Source: Roseburia_D yibonii
GTDB taxonomy: Bacteria > Bacillota > Clostridia > Lachnospirales > Lachnospiraceae
Length of the DNA stretch: 64,000 bases
NCBI RefSeq assembly: GCF_014297335.1
Contig: NZ_JACOQH010000001.1
Coordinates: 186,001-250,000, forward strand
Direction: 5' to 3'
How positions within the stretch are numbered: the first letter of the stretch is position 1; the number at the start of each line of letters is the position of its first letter. The notes below the pieces were generated by a model. The model ran no database searches. It saw nothing but the letters and a program-made list of their open reading frames with translations, and was not told where the DNA came from. This document shows positions 42,450 to 51,771 of the stretch, in pieces. A program made the position numbers and the translations under genes.

Positions 42450-43290
42450 CCGACGATCCCCTCCCTTTCTGTTTCCTCTTCTGGATATATTCATATCTCG
42501 ACCACACGCCCGAATACAGGACATTTCTCAAAATGTCCGCATGCAGCAGAACCGGCAGACGCTCAAAAGATTTCGCGCACTCTGACATCATGCTGGTCAG
42601 AATCAGTTTGCATAAGGTCTCAAAATCTGCCTCGTTCTCCTGTTCCATCGCGATTAACGGATTAAACGCCGCCTTCTTCTCATCGCTCTTTCGATCCTCA
42701 TACGCGTCCATGATATAGATGAATTTTCCCATATAAAAGCCAAGGCATTTTAATTCCTCCGCCCACATATCCTCTTTCCATGCAAAGATCTCGCCGAGCA
42801 GCTCTCCGGTAAGTCCCGCGACCACATCAAGGTTTGTTTCCTTTCTGGTCTCCGCATCCGCCTGCTTTTTCATATAATCCTCAACCGCCTGCACTTGTCT
42901 CGGATACACACCGCGGATTCTCTCGTAATCTTTCTCGAACATCTTCATAAATGTCCGTTTCGCGTAGGAGCGGTCATCCTTCCAGTCATCCTCAAAGTTC
43001 TGGTAAGACAAAATAACATTCATATCCGCCGCGTAATCAGTCGCCTCGTTCAGATACGCCATCTGCTTTCTGGTCGGATGCAGACCGCAGGTAAACGAAA
43101 TCTCTTCATTCGCAAGTTCATACAGACCTGTCAGCAGAACGACCAGAAATGTCATATCGTAATTTAACAGCATCTGCCCTTTTGTCCCGCAGTTTTCCTT
43201 TAATTTCCGGCAGAGACCGCAGTAATATGCCTGATACGCTTTTTTATTTTCATCGGAAAGTTCCTCTCTGTTGATATTGATATACCCAAA
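42427..43290 (-). CDS. DUF5685-like protein of unknown function
   Basis: A 287-residue, mainly alpha-helical soluble protein. The N-terminus MFGYININREELSDENKKAYQAYYCGLCRKLKENCG contains a CxxC pair, and a later Cys-His (FTCGLHPTRKQM) and FEDDWKDDRSYAKRTF are typical of the DUF5685 group found in Lachnospiraceae. The Cys pair with the downstream Cys/His could bind metal (inference). ATG at 43290 with AGAGAG; reading from 43464 would overlap the upstream gene fully. Sits between a zinc-ribbon membrane protein and the J-domain protein, overlapping the latter. Confidence 0.7.
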   Translation of the reverse strand, partial: FGYININREELSDENKKAYQAYYCGLCRKLKENCGTKGQMLLNYDMTFLVVLLTGLYELANEEISFTCGLHPTRKQMAYLNEATDYAADMNVILSYQNFEDDWKDDRSYAKRTFMKMFEKDYERIRGVYPRQVQAVEDYMKKQADAETRKETNLDVVAGLTGELLGEIFAWKEDMWAEELKCLGFYMGKFIYIMDAYEDRKSDEKKAAFNPLIAMEQENEADFETLCKLILTSMMSECAKSFERLPVLLHADILRNVLYSGVWSRYEYIQKRKQKGRGSSDGKPKSV

Positions 43291-43318
43291 CATATCTCTC
43301 AGTCTCTCTTTCTGCTTC

Positions 43319-43720
43319 TCAACTTCTCTTAATGAATTCTTCCCTGCACTTCGGACAGGTGATACAGATCTTTCCCCTGCCCCGCGGCACACGCACCCGC
43401 TGACGGCATTTCGGACAGCGGAAAAAGCGATATTCTCTGCGCTGCGCAAAGCGCTTCTTCGCATTGTTCCATCTGACAGTCAGTTTATAACGAAAATTCA
43501 GGTATTTCTGATTCTGCGCGTACATCTTTGATATATCGCGTGAAAATATGCGGTAATAGGTATACCCTAACAGCAGCAGCGCGACCAGATCCAGTACCGG
43601 CACCGCCCTGCGGAAAAACAGCGCGATCACAAGAAGGACCAGTACGATCATCAGATACGCCCGGGACAGCTGATCCACTCCATATCTTCCTGTCATAAAA
43701 CGTCTGAACTTTTCTCTCAT
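43319..43720 (-). CDS. Hypothetical membrane protein with C-terminal zinc ribbon
   Basis: A 133-residue protein. Two adjacent hydrophobic segments (LIMVLVLLVIALFFRRAVPVLDLVALLLLGYTYYRIF in two halves, about 24-60) are followed by a basic stretch and a C-terminal zinc-ribbon: CPKCRQRVRVP ... CITCPKCREEF, with two CxxC pairs. ATG at 43720 with GAGGTG. First gene of the trio with the DUF5685-like and J-domain genes (28 bases to the next). The family is seen in Lachnospiraceae genomes but has no known function. Confidence 0.68.
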   Translation of the reverse strand: MREKFRRFMTGRYGVDQLSRAYLMIVLVLLVIALFFRRAVPVLDLVALLLLGYTYYRIFSRDISKMYAQNQKYLNFRYKLTVRWNNAKKRFAQRREYRFFRCPKCRQRVRVPRGRGKICITCPKCREEFIKRS

Positions 43721-43833
43721 CTACATACACCTCGTCCTTTTTTCTATCTTCTTAGATGTTAAGCCCTGCGTTTTCCGGTGTCAACCGATGTACCATTCAT
43801 TTAAGAAACATTTTAGAAAGTTTACAGATCTAT

Positions 43834-43867
43834 TACAAAAAAATACCCCATTGTAACATGGAGTATT
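43834..43867 (-). terminator. Terminator of rnpB
   Basis: Minus-strand AATACTCCAT pairs with ATGGGGTATT (10 bp with one G-T), 6-base loop, followed by TTTTTTTG. It lies 7 bases after the mature 3' end of RNase P RNA. Confidence 0.85.
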
Positions 43868-43873
43868 GATATT

Positions 43874-44213
43874 AAGCAGGACGGTAAGCCGGGTTATGTC
43901 ATTGGATGATCATCTATCTAGAATGGCTGTTGCCAGTCATTTCAAGCGACCTACCTAAAGCTGGCGGGCCACGTCAACGCTTTTGTTCGGTCTTGCTTCG
44001 AATGGGGTTTACATGTGCCCTCCCTGTTACCAGGAAGGCGGTAGTCTCTTACACTGCCCTTCCACCCTTACCGCTTGCGCGGCGGTATATTTCTGTTGCA
44101 CTTTCCTTGGAGTCACCTCCACCGGACGTTATCCGGCATCCTGCCCTGTGAAGCCCGGACTTTCCTCACCTGCGGTCTTTCGACACCTGCAGCCGCGATC
44201 ATCTGTCCTACTT
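43874..44213 (-). ncRNA. rnpB: RNase P RNA, bacterial type A
   Basis: Catalytic RNA that matures tRNA 5' ends. The 5' AAGTAGGAC and 3' GTCCTGCTT pair as helix P1. Conserved blocks are visible on the minus strand: GAGGAAAGTCCGGGCTTCACAGGG (P4 and J3/4 region; positions about 44147-44170), the AGGGTGGAAGGGCAG-type stretch near 44060, and GCGACCTACC-complement GGTAGGTCGCTTG followed by CATAACCCGGCTTACCG at the 3' side. About 340 nt, typical for type A. Followed by an intrinsic terminator. Confidence 0.95.
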
Positions 44214-44280
44214 AATCTTTTACTATTATAACTTGTTCCCTTACAATTTCAACTGTTTCTTTTAAATTTTTTTATGCGGT

Positions 44281-45942
44281 TCAGACATGAAAACAGCTTC
44301 CGCCAATAAATTCACGGATGATCGAGTTGCTTCCGATCACATCCGCAGGGATCGGCAGGAAGTAATCCAGCACCTTCAAAAGCCGGTTTGCCTCCAGGTA
44401 TTCCGGCGTATTCTGCTCTATGCCAAACAAAAGCGGTTCCACATACTGTTTTAACACAGACATCTCATAGATCAGCGCCGAATTGAACATGACATCCGCC
44501 TCTTCCTGAAATGGGAAAATATATTTTTCTTCCCCTCTGCGCACGGAATTCCACATTCCGATCGTGGATGCTGCCGATGATCCCCTGGTTCTCGCGTCAC
44601 GCACGATCCGGCGGATCAGTCTTACATCTGTCGTGGACAGATTGTTGTGCTCATCGATATCGAGCTGTGTCAGCGCACTGATGTAGATCTTGAATTTCTT
44701 TTCTTTCGGAATCGAATAGGAAAGTTTGTCATTCAGCCCGTGAATGCCCTCGATCACGAGAAGATCATCTTTTCCGAGCTGCATCATCTTTCCCTTCGTC
44801 TCACGCTTTCCAGTCTTGAAATTATAAACCGGGATCTCCACTTCCCGTCCGGTCAGAAGCTCGTTCATATCCTGATTGAACCGCTCCACATCCAGCGCCT
44901 CAAGGCACTCGTAATTCGGCTGTCCGTTTTCATCAAGCGGTGTATACTCGTGATCCAGATAATAATCGTCAAGCGGGAACGGATGCGGCTTTAAGCCGAG
45001 CGCGGAAAGCTGGATCGACAGCCGGTGCGAGAACGTGGTCTTACCGGAGGAAGACGGTCCCGCGATCATGACAAATTTGCGGTCGCCGTTGTCCTTTATC
45101 ATCTGCGCGAGCTGCCCGATCTTTTTTTCCATCAATGCTTCCTGGATCAGAATAATCTCCTGGCTGCGCCCGGACGCGATCGCGTCATCCAACGCCCCGA
45201 TCGTTCCGATCCCCATGAGATCTCCCCAGCGTGAAGATTCATCGAGCGTATGGAACAACTGATCGGACGGGACAAATTCCGCCACTTTTCTGGAATCCTG
45301 ATTCGGATAAAGCAGCATAAATCCATCCTGATATAATTTCAGGTCAAAATATTTGAGATATCCGGTCGAAGCCACCATATATCCGTAGAAATAATCCTTA
45401 TAGCCATCCAGATCATAAATATTGACCGTGGAGCTTCTGCGGTATTTAAACAGCTGTTCTTTGTCTGTCATGCCAAAGGAGTGGAACATTGCGCGCGCCT
45501 CATTGGTGCTGACGGTCTCTTTCATGAGCGGTATGTTCTTTTCCGCCAGACGGAGCATTTCCTCCTTGATCTCAAGAAGAACCGCCTCATTTAACTCCGG
45601 TCCTCCGGTCAGCTTGCAGAAATACCCCTGTCTGATCGAATGCAGTACCCGCGCGCGGACATTCTTTCTGCCATAAAGATTGTAAACCGCCTTCTGCATC
45701 AGAAGGATCACGCTTCTGCGGTATACCTTTTTTCCGACATTATCCGCCGTCGTCACAAACGAGATCTCCCCGTCTTTTTTCAGACGTTTATGCAGTTCCC
45801 GCAGTTTCCGGTTAAACATGACCAGCACGATATCGTCTTTGTAATTTTTCTGATAATCCTTTACAATCTCTAGGAAAGGCGTCCCGCAGGGATAGCTTTT
45901 CTCTTCCCCGTCAATCCTTACATTACACATCTGATTTGCCAC
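44281..45942 (-). CDS. Nucleoside kinase (uridine kinase-like) with N-terminal TGS-type region
   Basis: A 553-residue protein. The N-terminus (about 1-65) resembles a TGS/ubiquitin-like domain (NVRIDGEEKSYPCGTPFLEIV), then a region similar to the threonyl-tRNA synthetase second domain (residues about 70-230), then a uridine kinase/phosphoribulokinase domain with Walker A IAGPSSSGKTTFSHRL (about 293-308), PLDDYYLDHEYTPLDENG and VIEGIHGLND. Start at GTG 45942, with GGAGGT 7 bases upstream. Widespread in Clostridia with substrate unproven. Follows the Nif3-like gene by 12 bases. Confidence 0.85.
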   Translation of the reverse strand: MANQMCNVRIDGEEKSYPCGTPFLEIVKDYQKNYKDDIVLVMFNRKLRELHKRLKKDGEISFVTTADNVGKKVYRRSVILLMQKAVYNLYGRKNVRARVLHSIRQGYFCKLTGGPELNEAVLLEIKEEMLRLAEKNIPLMKETVSTNEARAMFHSFGMTDKEQLFKYRRSSTVNIYDLDGYKDYFYGYMVASTGYLKYFDLKLYQDGFMLLYPNQDSRKVAEFVPSDQLFHTLDESSRWGDLMGIGTIGALDDAIASGRSQEIILIQEALMEKKIGQLAQMIKDNGDRKFVMIAGPSSSGKTTFSHRLSIQLSALGLKPHPFPLDDYYLDHEYTPLDENGQPNYECLEALDVERFNQDMNELLTGREVEIPVYNFKTGKRETKGKMMQLGKDDLLVIEGIHGLNDKLSYSIPKEKKFKIYISALTQLDIDEHNNLSTTDVRLIRRIVRDARTRGSSAASTIGMWNSVRRGEEKYIFPFQEEADVMFNSALIYEMSVLKQYVEPLLFGIEQNTPEYLEANRLLKVLDYFLPIPADVIGSNSIIREFIGGSCFHV

Positions 45943-45954
45943 AAAAAACACCTC

Positions 45955-46737
45955 CTATACCACTTCAAACGGAAAGATATCTTCCCGCATAATGACCTCG
46001 ACCTGTCTGCATCTGGTATCTAAATATTCTTTCATATATGGAACAAAAATATGCTCAAGTCCATAATGTCCGGCATCGATCACGCAAAGTCCCTGCGCCA
46101 CCGCATCGATCCCGTCATGATGATCGATATCTCCGGTGATCAATACCTCTGCTCCTTTTTGTAAGGCAAACGGGATTTCACTTTTTCCCGATCCCGGGCA
46201 GACCGCCGCACGTTTTACTTTTTGTTTCGGATTGCCAAACACTTTCACCGCCGGAATCTCAAACGCTTTCTTTACAAACTGCGCGCAGGACGCGAGTGTC
46301 ATCTCCTGCGCAAGATTCCCGATCTTTCCAATGCCCTTTGTTTCGCCGTCTTCCTCAAACATCTCTTCAAGCGCCTGCGGTGCGACGAATCCTAATCTCT
46401 CCGCTGCCAGATCTGCCATCTTCGACACATCAAAACTGGTATGCATCGCATAATAGGAAATATCATGCGCGATCAGCTTTTGGACTCTCCGTCCGATAAA
46501 ATCTTCATCTGTCACCCGCTTTAATCCCGAAAAGATAAGCGGATGATGAGTCACAAGCAGATCTGCCCCACAGGAAACCGCCTGTTCCACCACTTCATCT
46601 GTCGCGTCTAACGCCAGATAGATCCGTTTTACTTCTTTTTTACTGCTGCCGACAAGCAGACCGACATTATCCCATGCGCAGGCATAATGCTCCGGTGCCG
46701 CCTGTCTCAAAATTGCAAGAACTTCTTCACCTTTCAT
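45955..46737 (-). CDS. Nif3-like dinuclear metal centre protein
   Basis: A 260-residue Nif3/YqfO-family protein (GTP cyclohydrolase 1 type 2/NIF3). Metal-binding motifs: WDNVGLLVGS, CGADLLVTHHPLIFSGL, and C-terminal VIDAGHYGLEHIFV (His and Glu ligands). The length matches the short form without the inserted PII-like domain of Bacillus YqfO. Biochemical role is uncertain. ATG at 46737 overlaps the trmK stop by four bases, a linkage common in Firmicutes. Confidence 0.9.
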   Translation of the reverse strand: MKGEEVLAILRQAAPEHYACAWDNVGLLVGSSKKEVKRIYLALDATDEVVEQAVSCGADLLVTHHPLIFSGLKRVTDEDFIGRRVQKLIAHDISYYAMHTSFDVSKMADLAAERLGFVAPQALEEMFEEDGETKGIGKIGNLAQEMTLASCAQFVKKAFEIPAVKVFGNPKQKVKRAAVCPGSGKSEIPFALQKGAEVLITGDIDHHDGIDAVAQGLCVIDAGHYGLEHIFVPYMKEYLDTRCRQVEVIMREDIFPFEVV

Positions 46738-47444
46738 GATCCATGCATCTCCATTTTCGCCTGTTCTATCACCGCAAGCCGTTCTTTGATCTCATCAAGC
46801 CGTGCCCGGATCCGTTCTTTCTCCTGCCCTGGCAGAAGCTTTTTTTGGATTTCGCGCACTTCACGTTCTTCTTTTTCCAGATACCTCAAAAGCACCTCGT
46901 TCTTTTCCCGGATCAGCCAGCCGCCATACTTAAAATAGGACTCCGGATACACCGTATCGTCCCTGCCAGGTACGGCATGCATCATCGGATAATATTTGCC
47001 ATCCTCAAAGACCATTTCCTCCGCTGTGATATGATATCCACTTTCATAAAGGAAATGGCGCACTTTTTCCACCTCGGACTGTGGCTGCAAAATGAGTTCC
47101 TTTACATTTCGCAGTCTTTCGCGTCCCTCGGACAGGATCTTTATCACGAGCGCCCCGCCCATCCCGGCAATGATCACGGAGTCTGCCTCTCCATCCTGTA
47201 AGGCAAGTACTCCGTCCGACTGCCGCGCAGTTATGTATTTTTCCAGTCCGTGCTCTTTGATATGTTCCTCTGCCGCAAGAAGCGGACCTTTTCCGATATC
47301 CATCGCGAGCGCGCTGGGCACGATCTTATGTTCCATCAGATAGATCGGAACAAACGCGTGATCCGTCCCGATATCCGCAACCCGGCTGCCCGGCGTCACA
47401 AACCCGGCCACCGCAAGCAGACGCTTACTCAAGGTCGTTTTCAT
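46734..47444 (-). CDS. trmK: tRNA (adenine22-N1)-methyltransferase TrmK
   Basis: SAM-dependent m1A22 tRNA methyltransferase. The 236 residues show SKRLLAVAGFVTPGSRVADIGTDHAFVPIYL (motif I), AMDIGKGPLLAAEEHI (motif II) and VIIAGMGGALVIKIL with the catalytic region, then LILQPQSEVEKVRHFL. The C-terminal coiled-coil (about 175-230) is rich in Glu/Arg. ATG at 47444 with GGAG; 4 bases after rpoD. The dnaG-rpoD-trmK-nif3 order is conserved. Confidence 0.94.
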   Translation of the reverse strand: MKTTLSKRLLAVAGFVTPGSRVADIGTDHAFVPIYLMEHKIVPSALAMDIGKGPLLAAEEHIKEHGLEKYITARQSDGVLALQDGEADSVIIAGMGGALVIKILSEGRERLRNVKELILQPQSEVEKVRHFLYESGYHITAEEMVFEDGKYYPMMHAVPGRDDTVYPESYFKYGGWLIREKNEVLLRYLEKEEREVREIQKKLLPGQEKERIRARLDEIKERLAVIEQAKMEMHGS

Positions 47445-47448
47445 ATTT

Positions 47449-48735
47449 TTACTCCAGATAATCCTTTAATTTGCGGCTTCTGCTCGGATGACGCAGTTTG
47501 CGCAGTGCCTTTGCCTCGATCTGACGGATACGCTCGCGTGTTACATTAAATTCTTTTCCTACTTCTTCCAGTGTGCGCGCACGGCCGTCCTCCAAACCGA
47601 AACGCAGCGTGAGAACCTTCTGTTCACGTTCTGTCAGCGTTCCAAGCACTTCCTCAAGCTGTTCTTTTAACAGGGTAAACGCCGCCGCGTCTGCCGGAAC
47701 CGGCACATTGTCATCCTGGATGAAATCACCAAGGTGGCTGTCTTCCTCCTCACCGATCGGGGTCTCCAAAGACACCGGCTCCTGGGATATTTTTAAGATC
47801 TCACGCACACGCTCTACCGGCATGTTCATTTCTTCCGCGATCTCTTCCGGAGTCGGTTCACGTCCGAGTTCCTGCAGTAACTGTCTGGAAACACGGATCA
47901 GTTTGTTGATCGTTTCAACCATATGCACCGGAATACGGATCGTTCTCGCCTGATCGGCGATCGCTCTTGTGATCGCCTGACGGATCCACCAGGTCGCATA
48001 TGTGGAGAACTTATAACCCTTGCGGTAATCAAATTTTTCGACAGCCTTAATAAGACCCAGATTTCCCTCCTGGATCAGATCAAGGAAAAGCATACCACGG
48101 CCAACATAACGTTTTGCAATGGATACTACCAGTCGTAAGTTTGCTTCCGCCAGACGTTTCTTTGCCTCATCTCCGGCATCCTGGGTCTTTGTGAGTGCCT
48201 TAATCTCCTCATCCAGCTCTGCCTGTTCTTCCTCCGCTGCCTCTTCCTTACGTTTCTTTAAAATCGCGATCTTTTCTTTCGCAACCGCTCCCTCTTCCAT
48301 CTTCTGGGCAAGGTCGATCTCTTCCTCCGCGCTGAGCAACGGAACCTTTCCGATCTCTTTTAAATACATACGGACCGGATCTTCGATAGAAACACCGTCC
48401 GGCACGGAAAGATCGATATTTTCCACCTCGATCTCTTCCTCGTCGTCATTTAACAGGAGTTCCTCATCTACCTCATCATCATCTTCGGTAATTCTTAAGA
48501 CGTCGATATTGTTTGCTTCCAGGAAATCCAGGATCTTCTCAAACTGCTCCGCGTTCAGCTCAAGTTCACGGAAATAATCATTGATCTCCTGATACTCCAG
48601 CATGTTCTTTTTCTTTTTCGCGACCGCGAGGAGTCCCTGCAGTTTTTCCATGAATTTTGCTTCTTTTTCCGCAGAAGCTGCTTCCTCCGCTGTCTTTTTT
48701 GCAGTTTTTGCCTTTTTTTCGAGTTTTTCTTCCAT
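47449..48735 (-). CDS. rpoD: Primary RNA polymerase sigma factor (sigma-70/SigA)
   Basis: Housekeeping sigma factor. The 428 residues have a Lys/Glu-rich N-terminus, a sigma 1.1-like region with acidic DEVDEELLLNDDEEEIEVE, region 1.2 (DPVRMYLKEIGKVPLLSAEEE), region 2 (ANLRLVVSIAKRYVGRGMLFLDLIQEGNLGL, then FSTYATWWIRQAITRAI), region 3, and region 4.2 (TLEEVGKEFNVTRERIRQIEAKALRKLRHP). The many TTGACA/TATAAT promoters in the window fit its specificity. ATG at 48735 with GAGAGG. Between dnaG and trmK. Confidence 0.98.
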   Translation of the reverse strand: MEEKLEKKAKTAKKTAEEAASAEKEAKFMEKLQGLLAVAKKKKNMLEYQEINDYFRELELNAEQFEKILDFLEANNIDVLRITEDDDEVDEELLLNDDEEEIEVENIDLSVPDGVSIEDPVRMYLKEIGKVPLLSAEEEIDLAQKMEEGAVAKEKIAILKKRKEEAAEEEQAELDEEIKALTKTQDAGDEAKKRLAEANLRLVVSIAKRYVGRGMLFLDLIQEGNLGLIKAVEKFDYRKGYKFSTYATWWIRQAITRAIADQARTIRIPVHMVETINKLIRVSRQLLQELGREPTPEEIAEEMNMPVERVREILKISQEPVSLETPIGEEEDSHLGDFIQDDNVPVPADAAAFTLLKEQLEEVLGTLTEREQKVLTLRFGLEDGRARTLEEVGKEFNVTRERIRQIEAKALRKLRHPSRSRKLKDYLE

Positions 48736-48788
48736 CTTAATTTCATCCTCTCATGGTTTGTATTCCAAAATCTGTTACTATTTTGTCC

Positions 48789-50567
48789 TTAATTGATAGA
48801 AATATGCAGTTTCCGCAATGCCTCAAGCTGCCTTTTGTCATCGATCAGCTTTTGTGTGCCTGCGATGTCCGTGACCGCAATATGCGCCGCACGGTAATTA
48901 TAACTGTTTTCTTTCACCCGCAGAATGGTCTCTTTTAATGCTTTCTCCCGTTCCTGCTTTCCATCGATCTCGTGGATCCTTGCGTTAAACAAAGCGGCGA
49001 TCTCCCGCTGTTCTTCCTCATTCTGAAACATGCTTACGATTTTCCCCGGATTTAGCGCGCCTTCCGCAAACTGGGCATACAAAATCTCTGCCGCCTTTTT
49101 ATAGATCTCTTCTGTAAAATCCTCCGGCGTGATGTACTGCTTTACAATATCAAACAGCCCGGTATCTTCGATCAGCCAGGTTAAAAGCAGTTTCTGCGAC
49201 TGCTTCATGCCGTCTTCTTTTTTTTTGACCTCACGCGTGGCAGATTTTAATTTCACCGGCTCGCGCGCAAGCCCGCCCTGCGCGCCATATTGATTGACCA
49301 GCTTCCGCAGGTTCTCATAACCCATCCGGTAGTGCTCCGCGACTGCCTCAATGTAGTTATTCCGTTCCATCTCCTCCGGGAACTGCGCCAGCTTCTTTGC
49401 GGTCTCATGCTGAAACGCCGTCTTTCCCTCCGGATCTTTCATGTCATAATCCTGCTGTAAGATGCGGATCTCAAACATAAAACTGTTTTCCGCCTGGTCG
49501 ATCCGCTCCTGATACGCCTCCGCCCCGAGTGCCTTGATAAATTCATCCGGGTCTTTGTAAGGTTTCATATTGATGACTTTGGCGGAAAGTCCGACTTCTT
49601 TTAAGATCGGGATCGCGCGCAGTGCCGCCTTGATCCCCGCCCCGTCACTGTCAAACGTAAGATAGACCTCTTTCGTATAACGTTTTAAAAGACTGGCATG
49701 TCCACTCGTAAACGAGGTTCCAAGGGACGCCACCGCATTGTCAAATCCCGCCTGATGCAGCGCTATGACATCCATATAGCCCTCGCAGAGCAGCATATAT
49801 GGACGTTTGGACTGCCTTGCGAAATTTAAGGCGTACAGATTCCGGCTCTTGTCAAAGATCTTTGTCTCCTGGGAATTCAGGTATTTCGGTTCCCCGTCTC
49901 CCATGACACGGCCGCCGAAGCCGATCACCTTATTATGGATATCCATGATCGGAAACATCGCACGGTTCCAGAATTTGTCATGACCGCCTCTCTTTTCATC
50001 GAAGCCGACCAGACCGGAGTCTTTTAAAATCTCATCTTCATACCCCTTGCTCTTTAAATACCGGTAAAGATCATCGCTGTATTTATCCGAATAACCCAGT
50101 CCGAATTTCTGCATCGTCGCATCTGACAGTTCTCTTTTCCGGAAATAGGAAAGCGCCTGTGCGCCGCGTTCATTGCGCAGCAGGGTATAGTAGTATTTTC
50201 CCGCTTCTTTATTGATCTCGAGCAGTCTTGATCTTTTGTCCGATTCCCGTTTTGCTTCTCCGCTCAGCTCCTGTTTGGGCAGATCTATCCCTGCCCGGTC
50301 CGCCAGCGCCTGCATTGCTTCCGGGAATGTAAAATTCTCATATTCCATCAGGAAAGTAAATACATTTCCTCCCGCTCCGCATCCGAAGCAGTAATACATC
50401 TGTTTCGCCGGAGAAACGGAGAAAGAACCTGTCTTTTCATTATGGAAAGGACATAAGCCGAAATAGGTACTTCCTTTTTTCTGCAGACGGACATAACCGG
50501 ATATCACATCCACAATATCATTCCTTGAGCGCACTTCTTCTATCAGTTCATCTGAATAATATGGCAT
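48789..50567 (-). CDS. dnaG: DNA primase
   Basis: Makes RNA primers at the replication fork. The 592 residues show the CHC2 zinc motif CPFHNEKTGSF ... MYYCFGCGAGG (about 40-65), the RNA polymerase domain with EGYMDVIALHQAG and the TOPRIM acidic motif TFDSDGAG, and a C-terminal helicase-interacting region (about 440-592). ATG at 50567 with AGGAG 6 bases upstream. Lies between dgt and rpoD: the macromolecular synthesis operon in Clostridia form. Confidence 0.97.
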   Translation of the reverse strand: MPYYSDELIEEVRSRNDIVDVISGYVRLQKKGSTYFGLCPFHNEKTGSFSVSPAKQMYYCFGCGAGGNVFTFLMEYENFTFPEAMQALADRAGIDLPKQELSGEAKRESDKRSRLLEINKEAGKYYYTLLRNERGAQALSYFRKRELSDATMQKFGLGYSDKYSDDLYRYLKSKGYEDEILKDSGLVGFDEKRGGHDKFWNRAMFPIMDIHNKVIGFGGRVMGDGEPKYLNSQETKIFDKSRNLYALNFARQSKRPYMLLCEGYMDVIALHQAGFDNAVASLGTSFTSGHASLLKRYTKEVYLTFDSDGAGIKAALRAIPILKEVGLSAKVINMKPYKDPDEFIKALGAEAYQERIDQAENSFMFEIRILQQDYDMKDPEGKTAFQHETAKKLAQFPEEMERNNYIEAVAEHYRMGYENLRKLVNQYGAQGGLAREPVKLKSATREVKKKEDGMKQSQKLLLTWLIEDTGLFDIVKQYITPEDFTEEIYKKAAEILYAQFAEGALNPGKIVSMFQNEEEQREIAALFNARIHEIDGKQEREKALKETILRVKENSYNYRAAHIAVTDIAGTQKLIDDKRQLEALRKLHISIN

Positions 50568-50585
50568 TTTCTTCTCCTTTCCCGC

Positions 50586-51593
50586 TTATTCGACCGACCA
50601 CGCCATCGGCACAAAATACTGTTTGAATTTTTCGATCGCGTACTGATCCGTCATACCGGCAATATAATCACAGACAACCCGTTCTCTCTTTTCGCCCTCG
50701 TCTAACATCCGGCGAAACGCCTCCGGGATCTCCTCCACATGATCCATGTAAAAATAAAACAGCCGCTCTACCAGTTCCTGCGCCTTGGATTCCTCTCCTT
50801 TTGCTGCCGGATTGGTATAGACATGCACAAACATGAACTGGCGCAGATCCTGCATCGCCCGCTCGATCTCCGGTTCCATCTTTATATCATTCTGATCCAT
50901 ACTGGTCATAATGATATTGTGGATCAGTTTGTTCAGACGTTCCCTCGATGTATAGCCGAGTGTTTCCCGCAGATCCGACGGAATGTCTTCCTCCGTCAGG
51001 ATATGACCGCGGATCGCGTCATCGATATCATGATTGATATAAGCGATCTTGTCGGAAAAACGGACGATCTTTCCCTCCAGGGTATGCGGCATGGTACTGG
51101 TCTGATGGTTTAAGATCCCATCCCGCACTTCCCAGGTAAGGTTTAAGCCCTTGCCGTCTTTTTCCAGCTTCTCTACGATACGCACACTCTGCTCGTTGTG
51201 CTTGAACCCGTCTGTACACAGGCGGTTCAATACACTCTCGCCGGCATGGCCAAACGGCGTATGCCCCAGGTCATGCCCGAGCGCGATCGCCTCCACCAGA
51301 CTCTCATTCATGCGAAGCGCCCGCGCGATCGTCCGCGCATTCTGGGAAACCTCGAGCGTATGGGAGAGCCTCGTGCGGTAATGATCCCCTTTGGGCTCCA
51401 AAAATACCTGTGTTTTATTTTTCAGGCGCCGGAACGCCTTGCTATGTACGATCCTGTCTCTGTCTCGTTGGAACACCGGACGTATATCACACTGTGGTTC
51501 CGGATCATCGCGTCCGACGGAATTTTTGCTGAGCGTCGCATAGGGGCTAAGCGAAGCATGTTCCATCTGTTCCAGACTTTCCCGAATTGTCAT
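50586..51593 (-). CDS. dgt: Deoxyguanosinetriphosphate triphosphohydrolase-like HD protein
   Basis: A 335-residue HD-domain dNTP triphosphohydrolase. Metal ligands lie in RTRLSHTLEVSQNARTIAR (H), ALGHDLGHTPFGHAGE (HD) and KIAYINHDIDDAI (D). ATG at 51593 with AGAGGG; the longer frame adds eight residues. Placed just before dnaG (18 bases), as in most Clostridia, and may adjust dNTP pools at replication. A terminator separates it from the upstream chemoreceptor. Confidence 0.92.
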   Translation of the reverse strand: MTIRESLEQMEHASLSPYATLSKNSVGRDDPEPQCDIRPVFQRDRDRIVHSKAFRRLKNKTQVFLEPKGDHYRTRLSHTLEVSQNARTIARALRMNESLVEAIALGHDLGHTPFGHAGESVLNRLCTDGFKHNEQSVRIVEKLEKDGKGLNLTWEVRDGILNHQTSTMPHTLEGKIVRFSDKIAYINHDIDDAIRGHILTEEDIPSDLRETLGYTSRERLNKLIHNIIMTSMDQNDIKMEPEIERAMQDLRQFMFVHVYTNPAAKGEESKAQELVERLFYFYMDHVEEIPEAFRRMLDEGEKRERVVCDYIAGMTDQYAIEKFKQYFVPMAWSVE

Positions 51594-51701
51594 GTAATGC
51601 CCTCTTTCCTGATACACCGGCTGCCAAAAACAGCCTCTATATATATTATTCTGCGTCTAAGACACATTTCCTTTATTTTTTACAAAATTTACGCCGACAA
51701 C

Positions 51702-51740
51702 AAAATAAGGAAACCTCTTTTTGCAAAGTTTCCTTATTTT
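51702..51740 (-). terminator. Terminator of the chemoreceptor gene
   Basis: AAATAAGGAAAC pairs with GTTTCCTTATTT (12 bp), 13-base loop, flanked by T-rich tracts on both strands. Lies 32 bases after the chemoreceptor stop and 109 bases before the dgt start. Confidence 0.85.
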
Positions 51741-51771
51741 TTATGCACCGCTATTTACTTTTCTTTTTGCA

